From positions 20,798,183 through 20,862,182 of the forward strand of contig OZ034972.1 in the NCBI GenBank assembly GCA_964030785.1: DNA of 64,000 nt. Direction: 5' to 3'. The position numbers and the translations under genes were made by a program. Below are positions 1-13,200 of the stretch, in pieces; within the stretch, counting starts at the first letter, position 1; each line of letters begins with the position of its first letter. Source of the stretch: Siderastrea siderea. Taxonomy: Eukaryota > Cnidaria > Anthozoa > Scleractinia > Rhizangiidae. Below the pieces are notes generated by a model that was not told where the DNA came from, made no database searches, and saw only the letters and a list, made by a program, of their open reading frames with translations.

Positions 1-334
1 TTCTCGCGTTCAATTGCAAATCAATCACAGAAAGGTCAACAGCTCACAAACAGCTCGTAAACTGTTGCTTACGATTTTTTTCAAACTGTTTTTTGGGAGA
101 CATTTGGTTGAGAAGCACTGCAAACTTAGTTTTTTCAGGTGATGTGTTCGGTTTTATAAGAGATTTCAAAACACGTATCAAGTTTGTGGGGCGCTATGAG
201 CAACCACGTGCCCTGACTAAAAGTCTAAATTTGCATCTTCTACCCCCGAAGGAACGAAATGAAAAAAAGGTGCTACATGCTTTCCCATTTAACAGAACTT
301 CTTCTCAAATTTACTCTTCTGATTACTTTGGTAG

Positions 335-1763
335 GTTCTTGGAGACTTGAAATTCCTGGAGAGTCTGAAGCTCTTTGACAAAGACAACATCCCTGTTGCT
401 ATAATCCGTAAGATCCGAGAGAAATACGTGACCAATCCAGATTTCCACCCGTCACTCATTAAAAATGTGTCGTCCGCGTGTGAGGGACTGTGTTCCTGGG
501 TCCGAGCAATTGAGGTGTATGACAGAGTTACTAAGGTAACGCATATTGCATTTCAGATAGTGCGTTTAAACAGTGTCACAGTTTGTGTTAACTGAGAATC
601 AATCAAATCAATCTTTCGAACAGTAATTTGTTACCATCTTCTCTGCATTCTTAACTATGCGTACTTCATTATCATCTTAATTCTGACTTACACCTGTGTC
701 TGTGGCAGTGTAAACACCTAAAACACAAGAACAAGCCGAGTTGAAGGAAATAGAAAATTTTCCGTCTTGGGCTTGGCTTACAACTGCCTTTGACTTTGTT
801 TCACCTTCGAACATTGTAAACGCAAGCGCAAACTGAACGACGATGATCTTCGGAGACTTTTTAACAGTCCTTTTAAATTAAATGTGACCGCTCAACGGAG
901 GTTTGCATGTATGTTTCCCACGATAGGAGTGACTTCGTTACTATCTTGGTAAAAAGCTTTGCCTCTTTAGAAGACGAACCCAACTGGCTGTTGATCTTGT
1001 CTGCTGGCTACTGCAGTAGAACCGCAAATGATCTGTTCTGGAGGACGTAGGTTCATAGTTCCCGGGCGCTCGCACTCGTTCACATCACTCTAGTTAAGCC
1101 GTTGTTTTATTTACTCAGCTTGTCGCCCCCAAACGCAAGCGTCTGGTAGAAGCTGAGTCCACACTGGCTCAGCAGATGACACACTTGAACGAGAAGCGAG
1201 TAGAGCTGAAGGAAGTGATGGACAAACTGCAAAACTTAAATGACGACTACCGGTCCAAAGTCAATAAGAAGCAGGTGAGGCTTTATAATTAAATTATTTT
1301 AGCATCAACGTCTGATTTCTCTTTACAAAAACAATAATTTCGTAGCAAATCAGGTGAGGAAAATAAAGAAAGTCATTGAAAGTTCCAATAATTTCTCACA
1401 TCTAAGGATGTCAAGACAAGGTTTGTTTTCAAACATTTGTTCGTTTTCTGTGTATCTTTATAATGATGTCCAATCCACTGTATTTCTCTCAACGGTTGTT
1501 AGAAAAATTTGTTGTAATTTTAAACAAGCACTGAAACGATCAAACGAACGAAACAAAGGACGAACATTCAAACAGACGATAGATCCATTTTTCGATCGAG
1601 GAACCTGATCAACCAACAATCACTCAAAGATCTAAAAAAAAAATCTGAAACGTGTTTTCTTCGACAGGAACTGGAACGCAACATTGCCTTATGTTCCCAA
1701 AAGCTCTTGCGAGCTGAGAAACTTATCAGTGGACTGGGAGGAGAACGGTCTCGCTGGACTCAG
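335..1763 (+). CDS. Dynein exons 1-3: end of microtubule-binding domain and returning stalk coiled coil
   Basis: Exon 1 begins after a TAG acceptor at 332-334 and reads [11 protein letters not shown], then NPDFHPSLI and [11 protein letters not shown]. These are typical of the end of the microtubule-binding domain. Exon 2 starts with [14 protein letters not shown], and exons 2-3 form a heptad-rich charged helix matching the second (returning) strand of the dynein stalk. The stalk links microtubule affinity to the ATPase ring. Positions 1-334 are the preceding intron, with no convincing exon. Confidence 0.9.
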
Positions 1764-4700
1764 GTCAGTAATAAAGCACAAAAATTCACTGGAAGGTATG
1801 CGACAAGGAAAAGAAGTCCGGAATAATATGTGAAATCTTGTTTAACCATTCATACAGTACGAGTAATAACATAACACTTTATTTAACGTGGAAACATACG
1901 CTTAGCTATATGATTTAGTTTAAAGAAAAACTGCACCGGCTACATTACAGGTATGCCACGATAAAATTAAATAAATAAAATGAGAGATGAAAAGCACTGT
2001 AACGAAAAGAACTGATTTAAAATTCTTAATGAATCTATTGAGAAACAAGCGACTGAAGGTACAGTATGTACCACACTACGCAAAGCTGGCGGCTGAAGGT
2101 AAAAAAGTACAGTCCTAAACCCACCAACAAAACCAAATTCTTTACTGAGACCTCAAAAGAATTCTGAACAGAGACTGAGAAACTAGCTACTTGCAAGAAT
2201 GCTTGATTCTCACAAAACTGCAAACCCACCGTTAAACTTTACAATTCTTGCACTAGTGTTTGTAACCACACAAGCTGCGGGTTCGCTGTTTGGTGTTATT
2301 TTACCACACCTTCAAAGGTTTACTTTCCGATCGCAGCAACACTCAGTGTCTTAAAATAACTTTGGGAGAAAGGATGACCTCATATGTTCAGAAGAAAAGC
2401 AAACTTTTGTTTCTTAGTGGCTTCACAGAAGCCTGCGTGTCATCTTGTGCGTTGTTAGTTTGTTTGGCTGTTTGTTTGTCCACTTCCCTGCGGCGTGCGT
2501 AACTTCATGTGCTTAAAGGAGAAGGTCACTCCAGAAACGGTGTATTTTTTGAAATCGCCAATAAAAAAAATAACACCAAGTTGAGGGCTCTAAAAAACGA
2601 GCCCACGGTAACCGACCGCTGGTCTCGTACATTTTGACGTCACGGACAAGCGGCCAGGCTGCTAAGTACGATTCAAAATGGCGGCGCGCAGTGTTTAATT
2701 TTGGCACTCTTTGGAGAGGAATTTCAGTGGGATCGGATGCACTTTAGAAGCTAAAACCACGGTCAGTAACTCAACTTGGTGTTATCTTTTTATTGGCGAT
2801 TTCAAAAAATACACCGTTTCTGGAGTGACCTCCTTTAAAAGTTTTGTCTCGCTTTTGGTTCAGCTAAGATTGCAAAGGGGATGCGCGTCGTACATACCAC
2901 GTGGAGTGTCCAAAATCAAAATGATAAGAGAAAGGCACCTTGTTTGACTACAGTTTCTTCTTCTTTATTCTTTGTAGGTAGCGCAGGAGCTTGGTGAGAC
3001 GTACAATAATATCGTGGGTGACGTTCTGCTGTCTGCAGGCGTTGTAGCTTATCTCGGCCCATTTACTGTGGAATTTAGACAGGTAACTTTGTGCCCTGTT
3101 CACTTTGTGCCCTGTTCGTCTACCTAAGCTGGTTTCAACAGCATGGAGTTGTATTGCCTTTGTAGACCACAAAATGTTGAACAATATAGTATACTAGAAC
3201 TGAGATCGGCCCAGCTAAAAACCATAAGAGGGCTTCCATTTGAAATGGTGATACAAGTGAGTTATTGAAGAAGTTATTGAACGACGTATCTTTCAGGAAT
3301 GCACCAAAGAATGGTGGAGCTTGTGCCGAAAGAAAAACGTACCAGTTTCTGATAACTTTTCACTCTCCGCAACTCTTGGAGATCCTTTGTCCACACGAGC
3401 CTGGCAGATTGCTGGATTGCCAGTGGACAAGTAAGTGACGTGAAGAAAACTTTTAACTTACCTCGTCTTATAAGCAGTATCAGACGACTACGTCGTGTTA
3501 TTGACCTGTTGGCGTGTTTACGACCTTGTTATATTACTGTCGCTTTGTGTTGTTTCAGTTTCTCGCTCGATAACGCGATTATCGTGACAAATTCCCACCG
3601 CTGGCCACTGATGATCGACCCGCAGGGACAAGCCAACAAGTGGATCAAAAACATGGAAAAACCAAACAATCTACAGGTTAGAACATGAGAAATTTGTATG
3701 CATAATTTTAGAAATTTTGGATCTTGCTGGTCTTTTAGGTTGTCTTATTAGGTTTTAATATTTTCCTTCAGGTGATTAAGCTGTCAGATCAGAACTACGT
3801 TCGAACTTTGGAAAACTCCATTCAGGTAAGTTTGATCTTGGTAGGAATTCATTAGTAATATATATATTTTTTTAATTTCGTGATAGATATTTTTCATAGT
3901 TTACCCTTAAATGGTATGTGTTTCTCGTGCAGCTAATGTGATTACAAAGGATTAGACTTTAAATTGTCTCTCGGCCAATGCGATTGTTGAGGATAAGACT
4001 TGAATTGTTTCTTGGCTCATGCGATTGTTGAGGATTGGGCTTAAATTGTTTCTCGGCGGATGCGATTGTTGAGGATAAGACTTAAATTGTTTCTTGGCTA
4101 ATGCGATTGTAGAGCATTAGACTTAAATTATTTCTTGGCTTATGCGATTGCATATAGGATTAGAGTTAAATTGTTTCTCGGCTAATGCGATTGTTGAGGA
4201 TAAGAGTAAAATTGTTTTTCGGCTAATGCGATTGTTGAGGATTAGATGTAACTGATTGTCTCCCTGCTAATGCGATTATTGAGGATTGAAGTTAAATGTT
4301 TCTCGGCTAACGCGATTGTTGAGGATAACACTTAAATTGTTTCCGGATAATGCAATTGTTGAGGATAAGACTAAAATTGTTTCCCTGCTAATGCGCTTAT
4401 TGAGGATTGAACTAAAATTGTTTCTCGGCTAACGCGATTGTTGAGGATTAGACTTAAATTGTTTCTCAGATAATGCGATTGTTGAGGATTAGACTTAAAT
4501 TGTGTCTGGGCTAATGCTATTGTTAAGGATTAGACTTAAATTGTTTCTCGGCTAATGCGATTGTAGAGGATTAGACTTAAGTTGTTTCTCGGCTAATGCT
4601 ATTGTTAAGGATTAGACTTAAATTGTTTCTTGGCTAATGCTATTGTTAAGGAGTAGACTTAAATTGTTTCTTGGCTAATGCTATTGTAGAACATAAGACT

Positions 4701-7140
4701 TAAATTGTACATTTGATTTAGCTTCAAGATTTCTCATCGTAGTGACCAATTTAAAATTAACCCGTGTAAAATCTTCTATCCAGGGAAAATGAATTGTTAT
4801 TTTCTTGGCTAGTCAATAGCATAACTAAAGCTACTCGCAATTTGCTAACGAAACATCTTTCCCTTGTTAACTGTACCACACCTTTCCGAAAAACGATGTA
4901 TTAACTTGTATTTTGTCTTTTTTTGTGATTTCTGTATTTTTGTAGTTTGGGACACCTGTCCTAATGGAAAATGTTGGAGAGGAACTGGATCCGCTGCTGG
5001 AACCAATCTTATTAAAACAGACGTTCAAACAGGTTTGTTCAAGACATTTTTGTTATTTACTGGACTTTTACGTTGTCCGATCAGTTGGAAAACGTATTAA
5101 TATCATGTGATTCCTTTAAGGGTGGAGTAGAATATCTGCGAATGGGTGATCATGTCGTGGAATTCAGCAGAGTAAGTGTGCTTCATTTGTGCGATATGTT
5201 TGTAAACTATCATTGTCCAGGGGATAATGAGAAAAAGTGAATCTTGGTCATGCAGCGAGGAAACTGTATTTAGTTAAGCACGAGCACAGCAAATCAAATA
5301 GAATAGAAGCATGAGACGTGAAACTCCAACCACTGAGCTGCTGGGAGACTCGTGGCGAGCGAGGTCATATTTACAAGGTTTATTGTGACGTGCACTGCAT
5401 CCTGCTAGTACGCCGAGAGCAGTTAGTGTACTGAGAGAGAAAATGATGTCAAATGTTCTGCATGTATTATTTGTCTTGGTACTAAGTACTGCTCTTGTTT
5501 TCTCGTGTAGGATTTCAGGTTCTACCTGACGACAAAGCTGCGAAATCCCCACTACCTTCCTGAAGTGTCCGTCAAGGTAAGCTTCTCACTTATCCTTGCC
5601 TTGTCGCAATGTAAAGTTCAGTTGTTTATTTGTTAGTTATGTAAAAGCTGGTGGTAACCTTGCTATGGACTAGCATCCATTGCACTACGGAAACCAAGTT
5701 AAGCTTCTGCCGTGTGACCCGCTTGTGGGTCAAATTTATGGTGCGCTGTTACCTTTGCCTTTACCTAACAGCAGGCTGGGCACTAACTAAACCGCAACCA
5801 TGCTTTCCAGTTGGACGATAGCTGCTCGATCTCGGTCTGTGATCTGGTTTAGTTGAAATCCCTTCCCCCTTTTCTCAACTGCCCCCCCCCCCTTCTTCCG
5901 CCTTGCATCAAGCCCTCGCAACGAAAGACCAGTTCCCAGGGAAGTGGAAAAGTCTATAAACTTGAGATTTCTGTGATCGTTTACATAGTTCCACTTTCTT
6001 TATCTTAGGTGACCCTACTGAATTTCATGATCACACCCCTTGGTCTGGAGGATCAATTGCTGGGAATTGTGGCTGCCAAGGAGAAGCCGGAGTTAGAAGA
6101 GAAAAAGAACGAATTGATCATTGAGAGCGCTAAGAACAAAAAACAGTTGAAAGAGATCGAAGATAAGATTCTGGAAGTGTTGTCTACCAGCGAAGGAAAC
6201 ATCTTGGAGGATGAGACGGCCATCGAGGTACTCGTGATTAAAGAAATGGTTGAACAACTTGTCGCGTTCCTTAAATATCCTTTTGCACATTAGTTTGATT
6301 CCTTTTACTCCGAGACCTTTAGTTACGAAGTGCGTGACCAAGGACACTACACTGCAATGAACAGTTTGAAGCTCATTAATACTGACAATCATTCTTCGTA
6401 CCCTCTAGCATCACCTAGCATCTAACTAACTAACTAACTAACGAACGAACGAACGAACGAACGAACGAACGAACGAACGAACGAACGAACGAACGAACGA
6501 ACGAACGAACGAACGAACGAACGAACGAACGAACGAACGAACGAACGAACGAACGAACGAACGAACGAACGAACGAACGAACGAACGAACGAACGAACGA
6601 ACGAACGAACGAACGAACGAACGAACGAACGAACGAACGAACGAACGAACGAACGAACGAACGAACGAACGAACGAACGAACGAACGAACGAACGAACGA
6701 ACGAACGAACGAACGAACGAACGAACGAACGAACGAACGAACGAACGAACGAACGAACGAACGAACGAACGAACGAACGAACGAACGAACGAACGAACGA
6801 ACGAACGAACGAACGAACGAACGAACGAACGAACGAACGAACGAACGAACGAACGAACGAACGAACGAACGAACGAACGAACGAACGAACGAACGAACGA
6901 ACGAACGAACGAACGAACGAACGAACGAACGAACGAACGAACGAACGAACGAACGAACGAACGAACGAACGAACGAACGAACGAACGAACGAACGAACGA
7001 ACGAACGAACGAACGAACGAACGAACGAACGAACGAACGAACTAACTAACTAGAGCGCTTTTCAAATGAGTGTCGTAAAATCAAAACCAAAGTAATTACC
7101 CCAGCCAATCACAACAAACACAACTCAATTGAAAACCGCT

Positions 7141-7212
<72 letters not shown>

Positions 7213-10200
7213 TAAGATCATTAACCGTATAATACTAAATTTACTTGACTCCACAAATGACGTCCGCTCACGTTGTGAAAATGCTTGTCACTAACAACAG
7301 TTGACATTAGTGCAACTCTTGCGTCGTTGCAGTCGTTTGAACACCTAGTTTCACCTTGCTGTTGAGTTTATAGGAAATTAACATTCTAACGTGTGTCAGA
7401 GACTCATCCCGTATTTGCATGGTTAGGTATTATCGTCCAGCAAGAAGCTATCCGAAGAGATATCCGTCAAACAGGAAATTGCCTCAAAGACCGAAGAAGA
7501 GATTGACAAGACTCGCGGTGGTTACAAGCCCGTAAGATTAATTTGCTCTATTACACGTAATAATATACAAACGAAAAACTGTTTTTTTAATACGGAAAAC
7601 ACTGTTGCATGTCTCACGATCGAAAAAGTTTTTTCGGTTTATTTGTCGAGTAAATCAGTTTCCAGAAAACGAACCCAGTAATCCAGTCATGTTTTGGTCG
7701 CATGTACAGTAATGTATCATTCCTTTTGGTCTTGTAACAGAAATACGTGATGTAAAAAAATTGTTGCTAATTCGCCTGACGGTAGAAAGAAAGAGTAGCA
7801 ACAGAGTAGTACCAGTTGTAACTTGAAAGTGGATTGAAAGAAATTCAAAGCAATCTTGGAAAGCTAACCGCATGTACCGCCGTGCGTTCTACTTTACATT
7901 GTGACCAGTTGGCGCACGGTTTATCAACAGATTATCAGTCTGATATCATAGAAATATGCTTACTTATCAGGTGGCGCAACACTCCAGCATCCTGTTCTTT
8001 ACCATATCAGACCTGGCCAACATCGAGCCTATGTACCAGTATTCACTCACATGGTTTATTAATCTGTATCTTCAGGTAAGTGCCCTGTTTTGTCTGAGCT
8101 AGGGTTCGTTTTTTGTTACTGGGGCTATGTCACTGTCACAGGATTTTGCTTTGTTTTGCTTTCGTTAAAACTGTAATAAAAGTAAGTTATTGCTCTTTTG
8201 AGAAACCGCAACACTTTTGTGGTTAAATTAGGACTTACTACCCTCACTCATACAGTGTATTTTAAAGGACAAGCAAGTTTTCATTAAATTGCAGTGATTT
8301 TTCCAGCACACAACGACAAATTAGCACAGCGTTTCCCACGCTAGCCATTCTTAGCCAAAGACATTCACTTATGGTTTCAGTGCACTAGTGCAGCGACGTA
8401 AAACAAAACTGAACTGTTAAGCTTATAGAGCACAAGACAGGTCAAGAAGTTGTCGTTTTCACAGTCTCCGCCTACTGGCTAAGATCTAACATTGTCTGGC
8501 AAGGAAGCGCTATTGTGCAGCGAAACTCGTACCATTGTATGTTGTCTGTTTGTAGTCCATTGTTAACAGTGAACCATCATCAGACCTAACAAGAAGGATC
8601 ATGAATCTAAACGATCACTTTACTTACAGGTAAGACTTTGTAGAGGAGAAGTCGTCCATTAACAATTTGTTTTGATGTTGTTACGCTTTTACATTGCCAC
8701 TAGATAAAATTTCCGAAAGCTGAGATTTCTATTTTCACTTCGTTATATTCGTTTTCAATTTTTCTGGGTAGCACAGGTGCAGTATATTTGCAGTTTGTAG
8801 CTCCTTTATTGGCTGACAAGAATGTTAAACCAGCAAACAGCTGTTTTAATCTATGAAATGACTGGCGCTTTCACTGCTGGCGTCAAATCGTAGGTCATGT
8901 AATTGTGACCATTCTAATGAAAGCTTTACAAATCTTGGAAAACAATCTAAAACCGAAGAAAATCGAGGGTCTTACCGAAATGTTTACGGGAACAATTAAT
9001 CCCTAATTTCCTATAAATATTGCGAACAACTGTAACTTCGCAAGAGCAGAAGAAATTAAGAAAATATAGCATGCAGATGTTGTTTAGTGCATTTAATCAT
9101 TTTAGTAACTTCTCTTCTTTTTCAATTGTTTTATGTTACTAATTCATTTTTAGCATCTACCGAAACGTGTGCCGATCTTTGTTTGAGAAGGACAAGCTCT
9201 TGTTCTCGTTCCTATTGTGTATTGGTATTCGAAGGGGAAGGTAGGAATCAATAATCACTTTAATATCCAACTCATAATGCTTTGCCTTAAAAGTCTAAAA
9301 AAATTGTGCTGTAGTTCGTTGCTCCTTCGTAAAAATAACAAAAGAGAACAACTCTCTTAGGACTTCTTCTATGGCACTCACGTTGGCAAGTTAAGTTCAT
9401 TGTAAAAGCACATTTTCCCAATCCATTAGCAAAGCGTTACTGCAACGTTTTCTGTTGGGAAATTCAGACGGAAAATAACATGAGATTACAACCAAAAGAC
9501 GCCTCCATGTGGCAAACTAAAGTTTGCAAATTCATGTCGACAGACATATATGTTATTCACCGGCCTGGAGGTCCGTATAGGGAAAAACTGTCCCGAGGTC
9601 TTGAGTACGGCCCAAGGCCGCAGGCCGAGGGCCATACTCAAGACCGAGGGCACAGTTTTTTCCTATACGGACCTCCAGGCCGGTGAATAACATCTATTTA
9701 TTTTTTTCTGCAATTTTGAGGTGGAACGAGGCTAATTGGTTTGAGAACTGTTTGTAAACAGTCCTTCTACGTGCGCTAGTTCCCACGATCAAAGTTAAGT
9801 TGAAATTGTTAAGCTTACGAAAAAGAGCCGCTAGCAAACCGTAGGGATAAAGGATAGACTAGCGATAAAACAGAACTAAAAATATATCATGACACAATAA
9901 TTGTTAAGAGCAAACCCCGGTGTTCCATAAAGAAATAAGCTTTGTCTTGTTGAAAGTAAAATCACACGTTTAAATTTGGTTTTCGGTACCGAAAGATCTT
10001 TAAAACAAGTAAGATTTTTAGTGAAAACTAAGGCTTACACTCCACAAACTCTGCGGCATATTATAGTGTCAGGTTTTAAACATTTTTGTTCGTTCTTGGT
10101 CAAGATTTCGCAAATCGATACTTTGAGAAAACTAAACTGTATAAAAAACCCGTTGACATGCAGCAGTTCTTGTCGATCCAAGACACAGCGTTGCGAGGTT

Positions 10201-13200
10201 TCTTGTTTGACTATTTTAGCTAACAATCATTAATAATCATATTGTCTTGAATGAAGCTAAATGGGACGAGATAAGAAAAGAGATATCTAAGGAAAATAAC
10301 GAAATTTATACCGAGAAACGGAGGTCAAACGACTACCTTGCAGTTAACCCGTGTTAAATCAAATGGCGTGTCAATAAGAACACTACAACTCGAAAAAACC
10401 AAGCCAGCAAAATTTTCTTAACAAAAACACAGGAATACTCGCCTTTTTCGGAGAATAACCTGGCTTTTAATTCCATTGCTGATTTTTCCTTTCACGTTAC
10501 AACGGTTAATGAGAGAAAAGTTCCATTTTAAGACGAAAAATTCAACGTTTCGTTGTGCGGGAGTAAAATGATTTGACTTCAAGTTTTCCCGCGGATTGGA
10601 GCAGTCCGTACGCGGGGTCCGGATGGGAAAATCCGGACCGCTGGAGCGCGCGTCATTAGCCAGTCAGATTCAAGTATTAAGGATTCCGGACCGCTGAGAT
10701 GCTTCAGAAAAAAATAATGTCGTATTTTCCAAGTGGAATTGTAGACCTTACTTACTGCGTGGTGCTGCCTGAAAACGCCTGAAATAGCGAACTAAGACGC
10801 AAGGAAAAAAAATCCATCTTCGTTTTATTGCAATTGAACTCCTCGATGCAGGACGAATACAAACTTTTGCACGTTGTTATTTAATTTATTTATTTGTTGC
10901 TTATATACGTTTTCATTCTTTTCCAGCGGTAAAATTGATGAACAAGAGTGGCGATTTTTACTGACGGGAGGGGTGGCCCTGGAGAACAAGTTCCCAAACC
11001 CCGCCTCCGATTGGCTGACCGACAAGTCCTGGGCTGAGATAGTTCGTTGTTCAGCTCTTCCTTCGTTCAACGGAATCTTAAAACACTTCACTGAACACGT
11101 GAGTCTTAGCCTTGTTATTGTGCAGTTTTTTCAAGAAACAAAGTTTTCAACCCGAAAACTGCCATTGGGCTATAAACTTCGGTAGGATTAGGCTGCGAAG
11201 TGTTTGTTCGTCGTCTTTCGTATGAACCCAACAAATCTGCAAAATGCACCAAGCGTGTTCTTTACGTCATAGTCAAAAATCTCTCTTTTTCAGATTTAAC
11301 GTAAAACGTTAAGCTTAGGTGTAAGCTTTGTTTTGCAACAAGAAAAGACCCTAGACTTGCTCACCATTTTGATGGCCTGCGTTTACTGAGCACTGCCGAT
11401 CATTGTTTGAACGTTGTCCAGCTGATCTTTCAGTTATAACCTCATATCATCTGATAAAGACTGAAGAGTAAGACTGGGGCAACTAGAATGTTTACAAACT
11501 GAGTGAGATCGAACCTTTAGACAAGAGAAGCAGGTCCTTTAAAAGCCCTTTGCGTTTTCGTGCACTTAACCATTTTTTAAACAATTTGAGTGAATTAATT
11601 TTGGTTTTCTGCAATCACGTGTTTGCACAACCTTATTCAATCTTACTGGTCAAGGAAACCATATGTCAGCTGTCAATAACAGCTCTAGAACTCTAAAGAA
11701 TGATGCTCTATCGTTCGCGCAGGTGTACGTTCCCCAAAAAACTGAACATTTTTATTGTGGCATCTTTTCTTTGGCTATGCTTCAGCACTTGTTTAAAGGT
11801 TTCCAATGCCAAAAATAGGTTAATTCTTAGTAACAGGTTGATTGGCACTGTTTCCAGGCGTCACTGACTCCCCCCCCCCCCCCCCCCAAAAAAAAAAACA
11901 ACAACCCAAAAAAGAAACATTCCTACGTTTCACAAGCCCTATGCAGTTGTCGAAAGCCTGTCTTCTTTTGTTGTAAAACAGATTCGGGTCAGAACTGTGT
12001 TTACATATACCGCTAGATGAAATAAGTTCAATGTGATTTAAAAACATTTTAATTTTTCTACAAAAGGAAAATATATATTTGACATTTATGACAGTTCAGT
12101 TTTAATGGACTTGAAATCAGCGTTCAGTGCACGGAACAGAAGTCTCTAATTCTAAGTTAACTGTGTGTTGCAACGAAGCAGTCTGGGGGGAAATATGATG
12201 GACCTTGAGCCATAGTATAGTACTCAGTAAAATTCTCCCTAACCAACCGGCAATAGCCCGCGTTATACAGCATGTGGGTCCAAATATTTACGATGGAAAC
12301 CAATGAAACCTGCGATGCAAAACTTCACGAAACTCGCTGTTTCGGAAACAGTAGATCAACGGATTGATCGATGATGATGTAAACGCAATTGCTTCAATCC
12401 ATGGCCAAACAGAAATGTAATATTTATAATCCAAGCACTGGTCCTTTGCTACAAATTGATGTAAAATGGAAACGACTAAACAGGGCATCCATGTAACAAT
12501 AAAAACACCCAGCACAAGGCCGACAGTTTTTAAGGCTTTGTAATTCTGTTTTGCCCTGCAGACTCCGTATTGTTCGTTTACGATTTCACTTTTTATTCTT
12601 TCGATCTGTTTTCTGGCGGCTTTGAAAATCCAAAAATAGCAGAACGTAACAACGGTTATTGGAAGCAAAAATGTTAAAACTGATACAGACAACCACAGTT
12701 TTTCCACGCCTACAAATATCGGTGGCAAAGGAAGCAGCAATGAAGTAAACCAAGCGAAAATTATCAGAGAATGACATACTTTCTTGGTTAAAATGACCTG
12801 ATAACGGAAAGGAAAGCGAATTGCAATGAAGCGGTCTACAGAAACACAACACAAATTAAAAGTTGTAGCCGCTGTAGTGTGAATCCACAGCGTGTCTAAA
12901 ACGTGGGCCAAAGCTGCTTCTGTTGGCTGCATCAAACATCTGACTGCTATCCATACAGGGCTTATGACAAGCCCCACTAAAAAGTCTGCTGCTGACAACG
13001 AGGCTATAAAACGGTTAGAAATCGTTCGTAGGGTCTCATGTTTGTAGAACAGCCACAGAACAACTGCATTTCCTGCTACGGCAGCTAAACCGGAGAAACT
13101 AAGCCATACTGATAGAAAAATGGCCTCAGCTTTGCTCAGTAGCTCGTCGAAGCACGTATCATTCATTTACAGGTTTAATCCGCGGCCAAAACAATACCAA

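Noticed and set aside
6093..6392. Minus-strand ORF of 99 codons
   Set aside because: It is antisense to dynein exon 11 and runs on into the intron.
9480..9686. 68-codon ORF across a palindrome
   Set aside because: It is created by the foldback at 9551-9692; no family features.
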